Source of the DNA: Pseudomonadota bacterium
GTDB taxonomy: Bacteria > Desulfobacterota > Desulfobacteria > Desulfobacterales > Desulfobacteraceae
NCBI GenBank assembly: GCA_018821535.1
Contig: JAHJLV010000026.1
Span: 1 to 64,000, forward strand
Direction of reading: 5' to 3'
Length of the DNA: 64,000 bases
Both the position numbers and the translations under genes were made by a program. Positions 53,461-63,738 of the stretch are shown here, in pieces (the first letter of the stretch is position 1; the number at the start of each line of letters is the position of its first letter). The notes below the pieces were generated by a model, which was given only the letters and a program-made list of their open reading frames with translations, was not told the origin of the DNA and did no database searches.

Positions 53461-54306
53461 TTGAATATCCTTGAAATCATAAAAAAAAGATCCTCCTGCC
53501 GATCTTATACCGGTGAGCCTGTGTCTGCAGCTGACAAAGACAGGCTTACCGATTTTATCAACCGGTCCGGGTCAGGACCGTTTGGCAGCCAGCCGGTTTT
53601 CAAACTGATCATGTCAGCGCCCGGGGACAGTGAATCTCTCAAAGGCCTGGGCACTTACGGATTCATCAGAAAACCGGCAGGATTCATTATCGGCTCGATC
53701 ACCCAATCGCCGATGAATCTTGAAGATTTCGGCTACTGCATGGAGAAGATCATCCTTTATGCGACTGAAATGGGCCTGGGAACATGCTGGCTGGGTGGAA
53801 CTTTCAAAAAAAGCCGGTTTGCCGACAAAGCCGCTGTGGGCAAAGACAGGATAATTCCGGCAGTTGCTGCAACCGGCTATGCAGCAAAACGCAAAACACT
53901 TACAGAAAAAATTGTCCGGGCCAGCGCAGGCGCGGACAAACGAAAATCCGTTCATGAGATTTTCTTTTCCAGTGAACTGGAACGACTGGACGATGAATTT
54001 TACCGCTCATCGTACGGAACAGTGCTTGAAATGGTAAGACGTGCGCCATCGGCATCCAACAAACAGCCCTGGAGAATTATCTGCGGATCATCAAAAAACA
54101 ATTTTCACCTTTTTCTGGAGCGGACAAAAGACTATAATAAAAGCCGGTTTATAACCTCTGACCTGCAGCGTATTGACATGGGCATTGCCATGTGTCACTT
54201 TGAACTTGCCGCAAAAGCGTGTGAACTTGACGGCGCATGGATTAAAAAAGCCCCGGAAGGCATCCGCGTATCACCAGGATGGGAATATATCGCCTCGTGG
54301 CACTGA
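53461..54306 (+). CDS. Nitroreductase-family flavoprotein (TM1586-like)
   Basis: A 281-residue flavoprotein with the nitroreductase start IKKRSSCRSYTGEPV and FMN-site features in both halves (GTCWLGGTF; RRAPSASNKQPWRII). The two-lobed arrangement, in which an internal half-repeat makes a pseudo-dimer, recalls the TM1586 nitroreductase domain. The start is a TTG at 53461, immediately after the crotonase stop. As part of an operon with a crotonase and an aldehyde dehydrogenase it may reduce an enone or an enoyl-type intermediate (speculative). Confidence 0.8.
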   Translation: MNILEIIKKRSSCRSYTGEPVSAADKDRLTDFINRSGSGPFGSQPVFKLIMSAPGDSESLKGLGTYGFIRKPAGFIIGSITQSPMNLEDFGYCMEKIILYATEMGLGTCWLGGTFKKSRFADKAAVGKDRIIPAVAATGYAAKRKTLTEKIVRASAGADKRKSVHEIFFSSELERLDDEFYRSSYGTVLEMVRRAPSASNKQPWRIICGSSKNNFHLFLERTKDYNKSRFITSDLQRIDMGIAMCHFELAAKACELDGAWIKKAPEGIRVSPGWEYIASWH

Positions 54307-54372
54307 AAACACCGGGACATCTGCAGGTATTGCCCCAATAGCGCTCTGTGTATTTAAAACAGGAGAGTGACC

Positions 54373-55794
54373 ATGAAAATCTACGACAAGCTGTTCATAG
54401 ATGGCAGATGGACTTTTCCGGATTCAGATTCAGATGCCATTGATGTGATCAATCCCTATACCGAAGCCGTCTGCGGGCAGGTGCCATCTGCAAATGAAGC
54501 CGACACCAATGCCGCTGTCATGGCGGCACGCAATGCGTTTGACGCATGGGCAGCCACAGCACCGGAAAAACGGGCAGCACTTATCCAGCACCTGGCGCAG
54601 AAACTGATGGAATACACGGATGAAATCAGCCAGACCATCACCATGGAACTGGGAATGCCGATATCCATGTCCACCACCATTCAAAGCGGCCTTCCCGCAG
54701 GCTCCATGTCTTCTTATGTGGATCTGGCCAAAAATCTTCAAGTCCGCGAAGAAATCGGCAATTCCATTGTCATTAAAGAACCGGCAGGGGTCTGCGCTTT
54801 TATCACCCCCTGGAATTATCCGCTGCACCAGATTGTCGGCAAAGTGGCCCCGGCGCTTGCTGCAGGCTGCACCATGTTGGTCAAACCCAGCAGTGAAACC
54901 CCGCTGAATGCATTCATCCTTGCAAAAATTACACAAGAAATCGGGTTGCCTAACGGCGTATTTAATCTGGTGACCGGGTCCGGTGAACTTGTGGGTGAAG
55001 CCCTTTGCCGCCATCCGCAGGTGGATCTGATCTCCTTTACCGGTTCAACCCATGCGGGAAGACGCATCGGCACTATTGCCGCACAGGGCATTAAACGCCT
55101 GACACTGGAACTTGGCGGAAAATCCACCAATATCATCCTTGAAGATGCAGATTTTGAAAAAGCTGTGAGCAACGGCGTTAAAAACATGTTCCTGAATTCG
55201 GGCCAGACCTGCAGTGCCTTAAGCCGGATGCTGGTCCCGGAAAACCTGCTGGACCAGGCCGCAGCCATTGCAAAAGACACTGCATTGAAATTAAAAGTGG
55301 GCGATCCTGCTGATGCAGGCGTATTCATGGGGCCGCTGGTGAGCAGAAAACAGCAGCAACGGGTCCTGAACTATATCAAACAGGGGATTGAACAGGGAGC
55401 GGAACTGATTTGCGGCGGAACAGACATTCCTGATCATCTCAAATCCGGATACTTTGTCATGCCCACCATTTTCAGCCACGTGTCCAACCAGATGACCATT
55501 GCCAAAGAAGAAATCTTCGGGCCGGTACTGTGTATCATCCCGTTTAAAGATGAAACAGATGCTGTAAATATTGCCAATGATTCCATATACGGGCTCAGTG
55601 GTGCAGTCTGGTCCAAAGACCAGGACCGGGCCATAAAAATTGCTGAAAAGCTGAGAACCGGCCAGGTGGCCATCAATGGCGGCAGGCATAATATACTGGC
55701 CCCCTTTGGCGGCTACAAGCAATCCGGCCGGGGCCGGGAATTCGGAAAATTCGGTCTGGAAGAATTTCTGGAAATCAAATCCATCCAGTTATAA
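54373..55794 (+). CDS. NAD(P)-dependent aldehyde dehydrogenase
   Basis: A 473-residue aldehyde dehydrogenase that oxidises an aldehyde to its acid. Catalytic Cys280 lies in NSGQTCSALSRML and the Glu in LELGGKS near 246. The cofactor segment ITPWNYPLHQIVGKVAPALAAG is typical. The start at MKIYDK (54373) has AGGAG 7 bases upstream; a GTG 6 bases earlier is less likely. It is 66 bases after the nitroreductase and probably in the same operon. The substrate is unknown. Confidence 0.93.
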   Translation: MKIYDKLFIDGRWTFPDSDSDAIDVINPYTEAVCGQVPSANEADTNAAVMAARNAFDAWAATAPEKRAALIQHLAQKLMEYTDEISQTITMELGMPISMSTTIQSGLPAGSMSSYVDLAKNLQVREEIGNSIVIKEPAGVCAFITPWNYPLHQIVGKVAPALAAGCTMLVKPSSETPLNAFILAKITQEIGLPNGVFNLVTGSGELVGEALCRHPQVDLISFTGSTHAGRRIGTIAAQGIKRLTLELGGKSTNIILEDADFEKAVSNGVKNMFLNSGQTCSALSRMLVPENLLDQAAAIAKDTALKLKVGDPADAGVFMGPLVSRKQQQRVLNYIKQGIEQGAELICGGTDIPDHLKSGYFVMPTIFSHVSNQMTIAKEEIFGPVLCIIPFKDETDAVNIANDSIYGLSGAVWSKDQDRAIKIAEKLRTGQVAINGGRHNILAPFGGYKQSGRGREFGKFGLEEFLEIKSIQL

Positions 55795-55816
55795 CCCTTA
55801 GAGAAATTAATTTTTT

Positions 55817-58615
55817 ATGCAAATGTCCACAGCTGAAACTGAAAATACGGCGGGTTTAAAAATTCTTCTGGCCAAAAAAAATCCAGAAACTGCTGAAAAA
55901 ATTCACAGCGCCATATCTGCTTTGTCTGAATACCCGTGTCAGATAAACAGGGTTGAAAAAATCTGTGATGCCATCCACAGCCTGTCCACAGAACCCTTTG
56001 ACATCATTCTTCTGAATCTGGCACTCCAAGATTCCACAGGTATTGATACGCTCAAAAACCTGCTTGAAAAAATCAGGCATTTGCCTGTCATTGTATTTGG
56101 CGATACCCAGAATGCCGCCTGCATCCGTGAAATTATCAATGCAGGTGCCCAGGACTATCTGCCTGAATCACAGATGGATGCGTCAGTATTATTCAGATCC
56201 ATGATGACTGCCATTGAACGCAACAAAAATTTTCAAACGCTTTGCCACAGTGAAGAAAAATTCAGGACTGTTATTCATAACCTGGAAGAATCTTATTATG
56301 AAGTGGATTTACGCGGAAACTATACCTATGCCAACATCAAGGCTGTCCACAGGCTGGGGTACACTGCCGATGAAATCATCGGCATGAACAACCGGGAATA
56401 CTCAACACCTGAAATGGCCAGACAGGTTTTTAAACTCTTTAAACACGTTTATGAAACCGGAATCCCTGCAACGATTGATAATTATGAAGTTACCACCCGG
56501 CAGGGCGAAACACTGGTTCTTGAACTTTCTGTCTCCCTGATTCGCGACATTGATGGAACACCTATCGGATTCAATGGAATTTCCAGGGATGTGACAGAAA
56601 AGAAAAATGTCTTAAAAGCCTTGAAACAAAGTGAAGAAAAATACCGCAATATCCTTGAGAACATGGAAGACGGATATTTTGAGGTGGATTTAATCGGCAG
56701 GCTTACGTTTTACAATAATGCCATGGGCAGGATGTTCGGCTGTGACACAAAAGAGCTGTTACTGTTGGATAACCGCAAATACATGGATAAAAAAAATGCA
56801 AAAAAAGTGTTTAACGCATATCATACAGTTTATCAGACCGGAATCCCCAACCGGTCTCTTCAGTATGAAATTATCCGGTTTGATGGGGTTAAACGATATA
56901 TGGAAAGCACGGTTTCCCTGATGAAAACCATTGATGATAAAATCATCGGCTTCAAGGGAGTTGCAAGAGATATTACCGAACGCAGGCAGGCAGTGGAAGA
57001 GCTGGCCCGGGCCAAGGCGCGGGCAGAAGCCGCAGACAGATCCAAAAGTGAGTTTCTGGCCAACATGAGCCATGAAATCCGTACGCCCATGAATGGCGTG
57101 ATCGGCATGTTCACGCTCTTACAGAATACTGAACTGACCGAAGAACAGATTGATTTTGTAGAAACCGGAAAACAAAGCGCTGACAGCCTGCTGACCGTTA
57201 TCAATGATATTCTGGATTTTTCAAAAATCGAGGCCGGAAAGCTGGATATCGAAAATATTGATTTTGATCTGCGCAAAACCATTACAGACATGATTGCTGT
57301 TCCTGCCATGCTGGCCCAGGCCAAAAAACTGGAATTCATGTATCATATCGACCCTGAGGTTCCGTCTCTTCTCAAAGGTGATCCGGGCCGTCTGCGCCAG
57401 ATCATCATGAACCTGTCAACCAATGCCATTAAATTCACACACACCGGTGAAGTGGTGTTCCGCATTTTTCTGGAAAAAGAAACAGCAAAAAAGGTTATTG
57501 TAAAATTTACTGTAAAAGATACCGGCATTGGTATTTCCAGCAAAAATCAGTCTAAACTGTTCAATTCCTTCCAGCAGGTGGACACGTCCACTACCCGCAA
57601 ATATGGCGGCACAGGGCTGGGTCTGGCAATTTCAAAACAGCTGGCCCGTCTGATGGGCGGAGAAATCGGAATTGACAGCCAGGAGGAACAGGGCGCCACC
57701 TTCTGGTTTACTGCCGTGTTTGAAAAGCAGAAAGCGGTCTCTGACAGGCACGCTGAAATATCAAAAACGCTTCAGGGCAGAAGAATTCTGATTGTTGACG
57801 ACAACCCGTCCAGCCTGGAGATTCTGTCAAAGGACATTGAAAGCCAGGGGTGTATTTGTGACACTGCCACAGACGGTTCAGATGCGCTTTTGAAAATGCG
57901 GAACAGCCTTAAAACCGCAACACCCTATGATATTATCATCTGTGATATGGTCATGCCGAATATGGATGGTATTGAACTGGGAACACAGATCAAGGCAGAC
58001 CCGAAACTTGCCGGCACCCGCATGATCATGCTCACCTCCCAGGGACTGCGCGGTGACACCGAAAGAATGAAACAGATCGGGTATTGCGCATACCTGACAA
58101 AACCCATAGCGCCTGCCATACTTCATGACTGCCTGACAACTGTTTTAAACACTTCACAAAAATCAGCAAAACAGGAACAACAGACCTCCATCATCACAAA
58201 ATATTCTCTGGCTGAAACCAGACGGCGCAACATCCGCATCCTGCTGGTTGAAGACAATCTCATCAACCGGAAACTGGCCCGGCATTTGTTAACACGATTC
58301 GGGTTTCAGACCGATGAGGCTGTCACTGGCAAAGAAGCGATAACAGCACTTGAAAAAACACCCTATGATATTGTGCTCATGGATATCCAGATGCCGGAAA
58401 TGGATGGCCTGGAAGCCACCCGGATCATCCGGGACCCGAACTCGAAAGTTTTAAATCATGATGTACGGATTATTGCCTTGACCGCCCATGCCATGAAAGG
58501 CGACCAGCAGATGTGCCTGGATGCCGGCATGAACGACTACATCACCAAACCCATACAACCCGACACTTTTTTAAACGCCATTGAACAGCAGATAAAAACG
58601 AAGGCGAACGATTGA
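55817..58615 (+). CDS. Hybrid histidine kinase with degenerate N-terminal receiver
   Basis: A 932-residue soluble kinase. In order it has a pseudo-receiver (about 14-130; Asn67 replaces the phosphoacceptor Asp and the usual acidic pair is lost), PAS (about 145-260), PAS (about 270-390), HisKA with His419 in NMSHEIRTPMNG, HATPase (about 520-650), a receiver with Asp710 and a receiver with Asp856. It has no membrane segment. The pseudo-receiver may sense a protein or ligand. It probably starts a phosphorelay, with a separate phosphotransfer partner not in the window. Confidence 0.92.
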   Translation: MQMSTAETENTAGLKILLAKKNPETAEKIHSAISALSEYPCQINRVEKICDAIHSLSTEPFDIILLNLALQDSTGIDTLKNLLEKIRHLPVIVFGDTQNAACIREIINAGAQDYLPESQMDASVLFRSMMTAIERNKNFQTLCHSEEKFRTVIHNLEESYYEVDLRGNYTYANIKAVHRLGYTADEIIGMNNREYSTPEMARQVFKLFKHVYETGIPATIDNYEVTTRQGETLVLELSVSLIRDIDGTPIGFNGISRDVTEKKNVLKALKQSEEKYRNILENMEDGYFEVDLIGRLTFYNNAMGRMFGCDTKELLLLDNRKYMDKKNAKKVFNAYHTVYQTGIPNRSLQYEIIRFDGVKRYMESTVSLMKTIDDKIIGFKGVARDITERRQAVEELARAKARAEAADRSKSEFLANMSHEIRTPMNGVIGMFTLLQNTELTEEQIDFVETGKQSADSLLTVINDILDFSKIEAGKLDIENIDFDLRKTITDMIAVPAMLAQAKKLEFMYHIDPEVPSLLKGDPGRLRQIIMNLSTNAIKFTHTGEVVFRIFLEKETAKKVIVKFTVKDTGIGISSKNQSKLFNSFQQVDTSTTRKYGGTGLGLAISKQLARLMGGEIGIDSQEEQGATFWFTAVFEKQKAVSDRHAEISKTLQGRRILIVDDNPSSLEILSKDIESQGCICDTATDGSDALLKMRNSLKTATPYDIIICDMVMPNMDGIELGTQIKADPKLAGTRMIMLTSQGLRGDTERMKQIGYCAYLTKPIAPAILHDCLTTVLNTSQKSAKQEQQTSIITKYSLAETRRRNIRILLVEDNLINRKLARHLLTRFGFQTDEAVTGKEAITALEKTPYDIVLMDIQMPEMDGLEATRIIRDPNSKVLNHDVRIIALTAHAMKGDQQMCLDAGMNDYITKPIQPDTFLNAIEQQIKTKAND

Positions 58616-58758
58616 TGGTGGGTAAGAAGACCAAAGCCTTTGTTCCAGATCCATTGCCGCCGAATCAGCCCATTGAATGAAATTCGATTAACCTTTCGTA
58701 ATCACCGGTGAATTATTCAAAAAAATCAGTTTAAATTTGTTTTTTTTCCTTGCCTTAG

Positions 58759-58813
58759 CTTCCTCCACCCTGATACAGGTACGACATGTTTACCTGTATC
58801 AGGGTGGAGGAAG
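58759..58813. repeat. Perfect 23-bp inverted repeat with a 9-base loop
   Basis: CTTCCTCCACCCTGATACAG plus GTA (58759-58781) and its exact complement (58791-58813) flank 9 bases. It is a very stable hairpin between two histidine kinase genes. There is no T-run at the 3' side on either strand (an A-run flanks the minus-strand side), so a classical terminator is unlikely. It may be a regulatory RNA hairpin, a large operator or a dispersed element. Confidence 0.75.
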
Positions 58814-58893
58814 TGGAGTTAGCCTGCCCTGTGCTTTATAGTTTGCTGTAAAACAATCTGGATTTCACCGCTGGAATAAGGACAGACAAAAAA

Positions 58894-61473
58894 ATGACTG
58901 CATTTTTTAGGAACCTTAAAATAAAATCCAAATTGCTTGGCGGCTATACTCTGATTTTTATTGCAGCCACTTTTCTGGGTGGCGCCGTTATCTATTATAC
59001 GGTACAGTCAACCATTGAAGCCAATATTGAAAGTGAGCTGACCAATTCTACCACAGCCATTCAAAACATGGTCCAGACAGCCGCCAGCACATCTATTAAA
59101 AATCACCTCCGAGCTGTTGCCGATAATAATAAGGAAATTATTGAGCATATTTATTCTGATTATCAAAGTGGCTTGATCACTGAGGAAAAGGCAAAAGAAT
59201 TTTCCCGGAAAATTTTATTCAGCCAGACCATTGGTAAGACAGGGTATATTTTTTGTGCCAACTCAAAAGGGATTGCCATAGAGCACCCCAATCAGGGAGT
59301 AGCCGGTAAAAAATTTTTAAATCATGGGTTTGTAAAAAGCATGATTCAACAAAAACAAGGTTATCTTGAATACAACTGGAAAAACCCGGAAGATATTCAT
59401 GAAAAACCCAAAGCCATGTATATGTCCTATTTTGAACCCTGGGACTGGATCATTGCAGCATCTTCGTATCGAGACGAATTCAAGGAACTGATCAATATTT
59501 CAGATTTCAAGGACAATATCCTGGCTCTTACCTTTGGGAAAACCGGATACGCTTATATCATTGACAGTAAAGGTACTCTGATTGTCCATCCGTTTTTGTC
59601 CGGAAATTATTATGATACAAAAGGAAAAGATGGCATTTCTTTTATCCAGAAGATTGGCAAGCTAAAGAATGGAAAACTGATATATTCATGGAAGAATCCG
59701 GGAGAAATAAGCGCGCGCGAAAAACTGGTAATCTTTAATTATATTCCGGAATATGATTGGATTGTGGCATCAACCAGTTATCTTGAAGAAATTTATGCCC
59801 CGCTAAAAACCATCCGACAAGTCTTTATAATAACCTTTTTTCTGATCCTTACCCTGGTTTTTTTAACCTCTTTATGGATAAACGCCACGATTATCATGCC
59901 GTTAAAAACTTTGATGAATCGCCTGGCAACGAGTGCTTCAGAAAGTTTTTCCATTCGGATGCCGGTCAGATCGACCGATGAAATCGGCATGCTTGCCGGA
60001 TATTTTAATAATTTTATGGAAAAGATCGAAAAATATAGCACAAACCTTAAACAGGAGATTCGTCAGCATCAGAAAACAGAGCAAGCCCTGAGGGCCAGTG
60101 AAGAAAAATATCGCACCATACTTGAAAGAATGGAGGACGGTTATTTCGAAATCAATTTTTCAGGTCAGTTTACTTTTTTGAATTTTTCCATGGAAAAAAT
60201 ACTTGCTACAACCAGAGAAATACTTATAGGAAAAGAAATCTATCACTTTATGAACCCTGAAAACGCAGACAAATTAAAAGCACTGCTTAACAAAATAAAA
60301 AAATCCGGGATGGCTGTACAAACCTCTGATTTTGAACTGATAAAAGCAGATGGGTCTGATTGTTCAATCGAAACCTCGATTTCCCTGCTGGTAGATCAAA
60401 AACAGCAGCTGACCGGATTTAGCGGGGTATTAAGGGATGTCAGTGAACGCAAAAAAAGTGAACAAGCCATAAAACTGTCTGAAGAACTTTTTTCAAAAGC
60501 TTTCAGATGCAGCCCTAGTGGAATGTTTATTGCCAGCATAAAGGATACACGAATAATAAACGTAAATGACAGTTTTTTGAAAATTACCGGATACACCCTC
60601 TTTGAATTGATTGGCAAAGAACTGATGACGATCCACTTTTTCCAAAGCCTGTCTGACGGCAGAAAAATATTAAAAGCAATCCAAAAACAAAAACAGATCG
60701 TTCCTCTGGAATTTAAATTTCTGAACTGCAAGGGAGAAAAAAGAATCGGTATCCTGTCAGCAGAGATTGTAAATGTTTGGGGGGAACAATGCCTTCTGGT
60801 TGCCATGGAAGACATAACCGAATCCAGACAGCTTGAAAGACAAATTTTAAATATCAGTGAAAAAGAACGCCAGAAAATCGCCATGGAACTTCATGATGAT
60901 CTTTGTCCCCAGCTGATCGGCATTGAAGTTATGATAAAAATTTTAAAAGAAAAACTTGAAACAAAAGATATTGCCGAGGCAAAAACTGCAGATAAAATAC
61001 GCAGCCTTATTCTGGACAGCATCAATAAAACACGACGACTTTCGCAGGGATTGTTTCCGATCAATCTGTCTGAACATGGACTTGCTGCCTCTCTTGAAGA
61101 TCTTGTTGTCTATATTCAAGATATTTTTGGAATTTCATGTAAATTGACCTGCGATTTTTATTGTCCGTGTCAGGACAACTCGGTAACAACGCATTTGTAT
61201 TATATTGCGCACGAAGCTGTTCACAACTGTGTCAAACATGCAAAAGCCCAAAACATTCACATCCGATTAACCAGGAGTAATGAAAAAATAAAATTAACGA
61301 TCAAGGATGACGGCAAAGGTATATCCGGCAGTGACAGCCCACACGGCTTAGGGATAAAAATCATGAAATACCGAGCCTCAAAAATAGGGGCCTCATTTGA
61401 AATTTTCCAAGACCCGGAAGGCGGCACTCTGGTCGAACTTGAACTTGAACTTGAAAAGGAATACGATCTTTAA
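58894..61473 (+). CDS. Double-Cache, PAS-containing NarL-type sensor kinase
   Basis: An 859-residue membrane sensor. It has a transmembrane helix near 18-38, two tandem single-Cache domains (about 115-210 and 215-300; YIFCANSKGIAIEHP and YIIDSKGTLIVHPF), a second transmembrane helix near 312-332, HAMP (about 335-385), PAS (about 405-525) and PAS (about 530-645). A HisKA_3 has His667 in ELHDDLCPQLIG, followed by an HATPase. Cache domains bind small organic ligands such as carboxylates or amino acids. It lies 12 bases before its LuxR-type regulator. Confidence 0.92.
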   Translation: MTAFFRNLKIKSKLLGGYTLIFIAATFLGGAVIYYTVQSTIEANIESELTNSTTAIQNMVQTAASTSIKNHLRAVADNNKEIIEHIYSDYQSGLITEEKAKEFSRKILFSQTIGKTGYIFCANSKGIAIEHPNQGVAGKKFLNHGFVKSMIQQKQGYLEYNWKNPEDIHEKPKAMYMSYFEPWDWIIAASSYRDEFKELINISDFKDNILALTFGKTGYAYIIDSKGTLIVHPFLSGNYYDTKGKDGISFIQKIGKLKNGKLIYSWKNPGEISAREKLVIFNYIPEYDWIVASTSYLEEIYAPLKTIRQVFIITFFLILTLVFLTSLWINATIIMPLKTLMNRLATSASESFSIRMPVRSTDEIGMLAGYFNNFMEKIEKYSTNLKQEIRQHQKTEQALRASEEKYRTILERMEDGYFEINFSGQFTFLNFSMEKILATTREILIGKEIYHFMNPENADKLKALLNKIKKSGMAVQTSDFELIKADGSDCSIETSISLLVDQKQQLTGFSGVLRDVSERKKSEQAIKLSEELFSKAFRCSPSGMFIASIKDTRIINVNDSFLKITGYTLFELIGKELMTIHFFQSLSDGRKILKAIQKQKQIVPLEFKFLNCKGEKRIGILSAEIVNVWGEQCLLVAMEDITESRQLERQILNISEKERQKIAMELHDDLCPQLIGIEVMIKILKEKLETKDIAEAKTADKIRSLILDSINKTRRLSQGLFPINLSEHGLAASLEDLVVYIQDIFGISCKLTCDFYCPCQDNSVTTHLYYIAHEAVHNCVKHAKAQNIHIRLTRSNEKIKLTIKDDGKGISGSDSPHGLGIKIMKYRASKIGASFEIFQDPEGGTLVELELELEKEYDL

Positions 61474-61485
61474 CTGAGGGGATCA

Positions 61486-62163
61486 ATGATGACCAAAACC
61501 ATCAAAATTATAATTGTTGAAGATCATCCTATTTTCAGGATGGGAATAAAAGAATTGATTGATCAAGAAAACGATATGACGGTAATCGGGGATGCAGAAG
61601 ATGTTAAAGGTGCCGTCAACCTGATTGAAAAACAATTGCCGGATCTTGTAATCATCGATCTGTCCTTAAAAGATAGCAACGGAATTGAACTGGTGAAAGA
61701 AATTCACAATAATTATAAGAAAACATCCTCCTTAGTATTATCCATGCACGACGAATCCTTGCATGCCCAACGGTGTATCATGGCCGGTGCCAAAGGATAT
61801 ATCATGAAGCAGGAAGCGTCTGAGTCCGTTGTGACCGCCATTCGGAAAATTATTTCCGGCAATATCTATGTCAGCCCCCGTATCATGAGCAATATTTTGA
61901 ACCAGTTTCAAAATCAACCGGACCTGATCCATGAATCGCCTTTAAAAAAATTAACTGATAGAGAACTTGAAATTTTCCAGCTCATCGGCCGGGGATACTC
62001 GTCAAAGGAAGTTGGAATTCAATTGAATATCAGTATTAAAACAGTTGGCACCTATAAAGAAAGAATCAAAGAAAAACTGGCCCTTAAACACAGCGGAGAG
62101 CTGGTTAGAAATGCGATCATCTGGGTAGAAACAGGCTTGTTTAAATCCCCAAAAGTCCAATAG
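61486..62163 (+). CDS. LuxR/NarL-type response regulator
   Basis: A 225-residue regulator. The receiver has Asp58 in LVIIDLSLKD and an acidic pair in VEDHP. The LuxR-type HTH at about 155-215 (LTDRELEIFQLIGRGYSSKEVGIQLNISIKTVGTYKERIKEKL) binds DNA. It is the partner of the preceding HisKA_3 kinase, with which it forms a two-gene operon (GAGGGG ribosome site). The transporter and acyl-CoA ligase after it (174 bases) are plausible targets. Confidence 0.94.
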   Translation: MMTKTIKIIIVEDHPIFRMGIKELIDQENDMTVIGDAEDVKGAVNLIEKQLPDLVIIDLSLKDSNGIELVKEIHNNYKKTSSLVLSMHDESLHAQRCIMAGAKGYIMKQEASESVVTAIRKIISGNIYVSPRIMSNILNQFQNQPDLIHESPLKKLTDRELEIFQLIGRGYSSKEVGIQLNISIKTVGTYKERIKEKLALKHSGELVRNAIIWVETGLFKSPKVQ

Positions 62164-62336
62164 GTAATTCACCTACATCTCTTTGCGTTTTTCTCATACA
62201 CCACTATGGTCTGATTGCTGATTTACCATCCCCTATAGACCTCCTATAGATAGCGGTGAACATAACTTTTTTTAAAGTTTAACAGCGGTCAATATTTTTG
62301 ATCCAAACCAAAACACCCGGAAAAGGAGAGAGAAAA

Positions 62337-63686
62337 ATGGCAATTAAAAGAGAAGATGGCTCAGCCCAGCCCGGAATTCGCTGGGGGCAGTTTACCACCA
62401 GAATTCCAGGAATCCATGTGGATTTTTCATTGCCTGAGATCATTCAGGGAGGACTTTTGACAACGGCTACCGGTGGAGTCGTAGCAGCACTGACCATGAA
62501 ATTTTTTCAGGTGCCTTTTGAAGTGGCCTGGGCCGTCGTATTGATCCAGCTCTTTTGGCTATGGGTCGTGCCCACTGTTATCTGTGGAGAACCCTATGCG
62601 CCGGGATGGATCACTCCGGCACTGCCACTTGTTATGGCATTTTTAGGCACATTTGAGGCTGGAATACCCGCCATCCACGCCATGATTGCGGTGACCGTCT
62701 GTGTGTCAGCCATTTTTTTATTTTTTGCCATCACCGGTCTTGGAAATAAATTTTTCCAATGGGTTCCGGTGGAGCTGAGGGCAGCCATTATATTTGGCGG
62801 CTCTATTGCCGCCTTTACTTCGGAATTCGGGCGGATGGCCAAAATGCCGATTACACTCCCCATTGTATGGGCAGTGGTATTTTTGCTGATGTTTTCCATC
62901 TGGTTCACCCACGCCAAGCAGAAAAGCAAAGTGCTGAACCTTATCGGTTCCATGGCATTGCTTGTCGGGTTTATAGTTGCAGCAGTAGTGGGTAAAATAT
63001 CTGGAGAAATTTCCTTTGATATTGGCATGGGATTTCATATCCCCCAGATTGGCACATATATTAAATCAGTTTCTCCGTTTTTTGTGGGCTGGCCGACCTT
63101 GGATGTTTACTTAAAAGCATTTCCCCTGGCCATTATGATTTATATTTTCATTTTTGGTGATCTGGTTCTTGCCAATACACTGCTGGATCAGGCAGGTGAA
63201 GAGAGAAAAGATGAAAAATTAGAAGTGAACACCACCCGAAGTCATATCATTTTATTTATTCGGAACATGGGGCATCTATTGACCGCAGGACCTTTTATCC
63301 CTCTTCATGGACCCATCTGGACCGGTGTGCATGTCTTTCTAATAGAAAGATACAAATCCGGTCGTAAAAATCTGGATTCGTTATTTTCAGGAACCTTTAA
63401 CTGGTACTGGCCGGCATTCATATTAATTTTTCTGGTCCCCGTGGTCACCTTCATGAAACCATTGCTTGCGGTGGCACTTTCCATCACGCTTATTCTCACT
63501 GGATTTGCCTGTGCATACACGGCTATTTCCATGGTCAAAACACCTGCAGCCCAAGGCTATGCTTTTTTTGTCGGCATGATCATTGCCAATTTCGGGCCTG
63601 CCTGGGGAATGGGAATCGGCATCGGACTTTACATTCTGCTTTTAGCCCAGAGAATTCCCGGTTTTGTAGTGAAACAGATGCCTTAA
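62337..63686 (+). CDS. Multi-spanning membrane transporter, family unassigned
   Basis: A 449-residue integral membrane protein with about 11-12 hydrophobic helices. The N-terminus GIRWGQFTTRIPGIHVDFSLPEIIQGGLLTTATGGVVAA and the YAPGWITPALPLVMAFLGTFEAGIPA segment suggest a nucleobase/anion-symporter-like fold with discontinuous helices, but I cannot assign a family with certainty. The start at 62337 follows AAGGAGAG; a longer in-frame start at 62298 is unlikely. The acyl-CoA ligase right after it (52 bases) suggests that it imports an organic acid that is then activated (inference). Confidence 0.7.
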   Translation: MAIKREDGSAQPGIRWGQFTTRIPGIHVDFSLPEIIQGGLLTTATGGVVAALTMKFFQVPFEVAWAVVLIQLFWLWVVPTVICGEPYAPGWITPALPLVMAFLGTFEAGIPAIHAMIAVTVCVSAIFLFFAITGLGNKFFQWVPVELRAAIIFGGSIAAFTSEFGRMAKMPITLPIVWAVVFLLMFSIWFTHAKQKSKVLNLIGSMALLVGFIVAAVVGKISGEISFDIGMGFHIPQIGTYIKSVSPFFVGWPTLDVYLKAFPLAIMIYIFIFGDLVLANTLLDQAGEERKDEKLEVNTTRSHIILFIRNMGHLLTAGPFIPLHGPIWTGVHVFLIERYKSGRKNLDSLFSGTFNWYWPAFILIFLVPVVTFMKPLLAVALSITLILTGFACAYTAISMVKTPAAQGYAFFVGMIIANFGPAWGMGIGIGLYILLLAQRIPGFVVKQMP

Positions 63687-63738
63687 AAAGGCATTTAAAA
63701 ATAATTTTTCATAAATAATTTCAAATTTTGGAGGATAC

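Noticed and set aside
58759..58813. Reading the 23-bp inverted repeat as a Rho-independent terminator
   Set aside because: No T-run follows the stem on either strand; it is reported as an unexplained hairpin instead.
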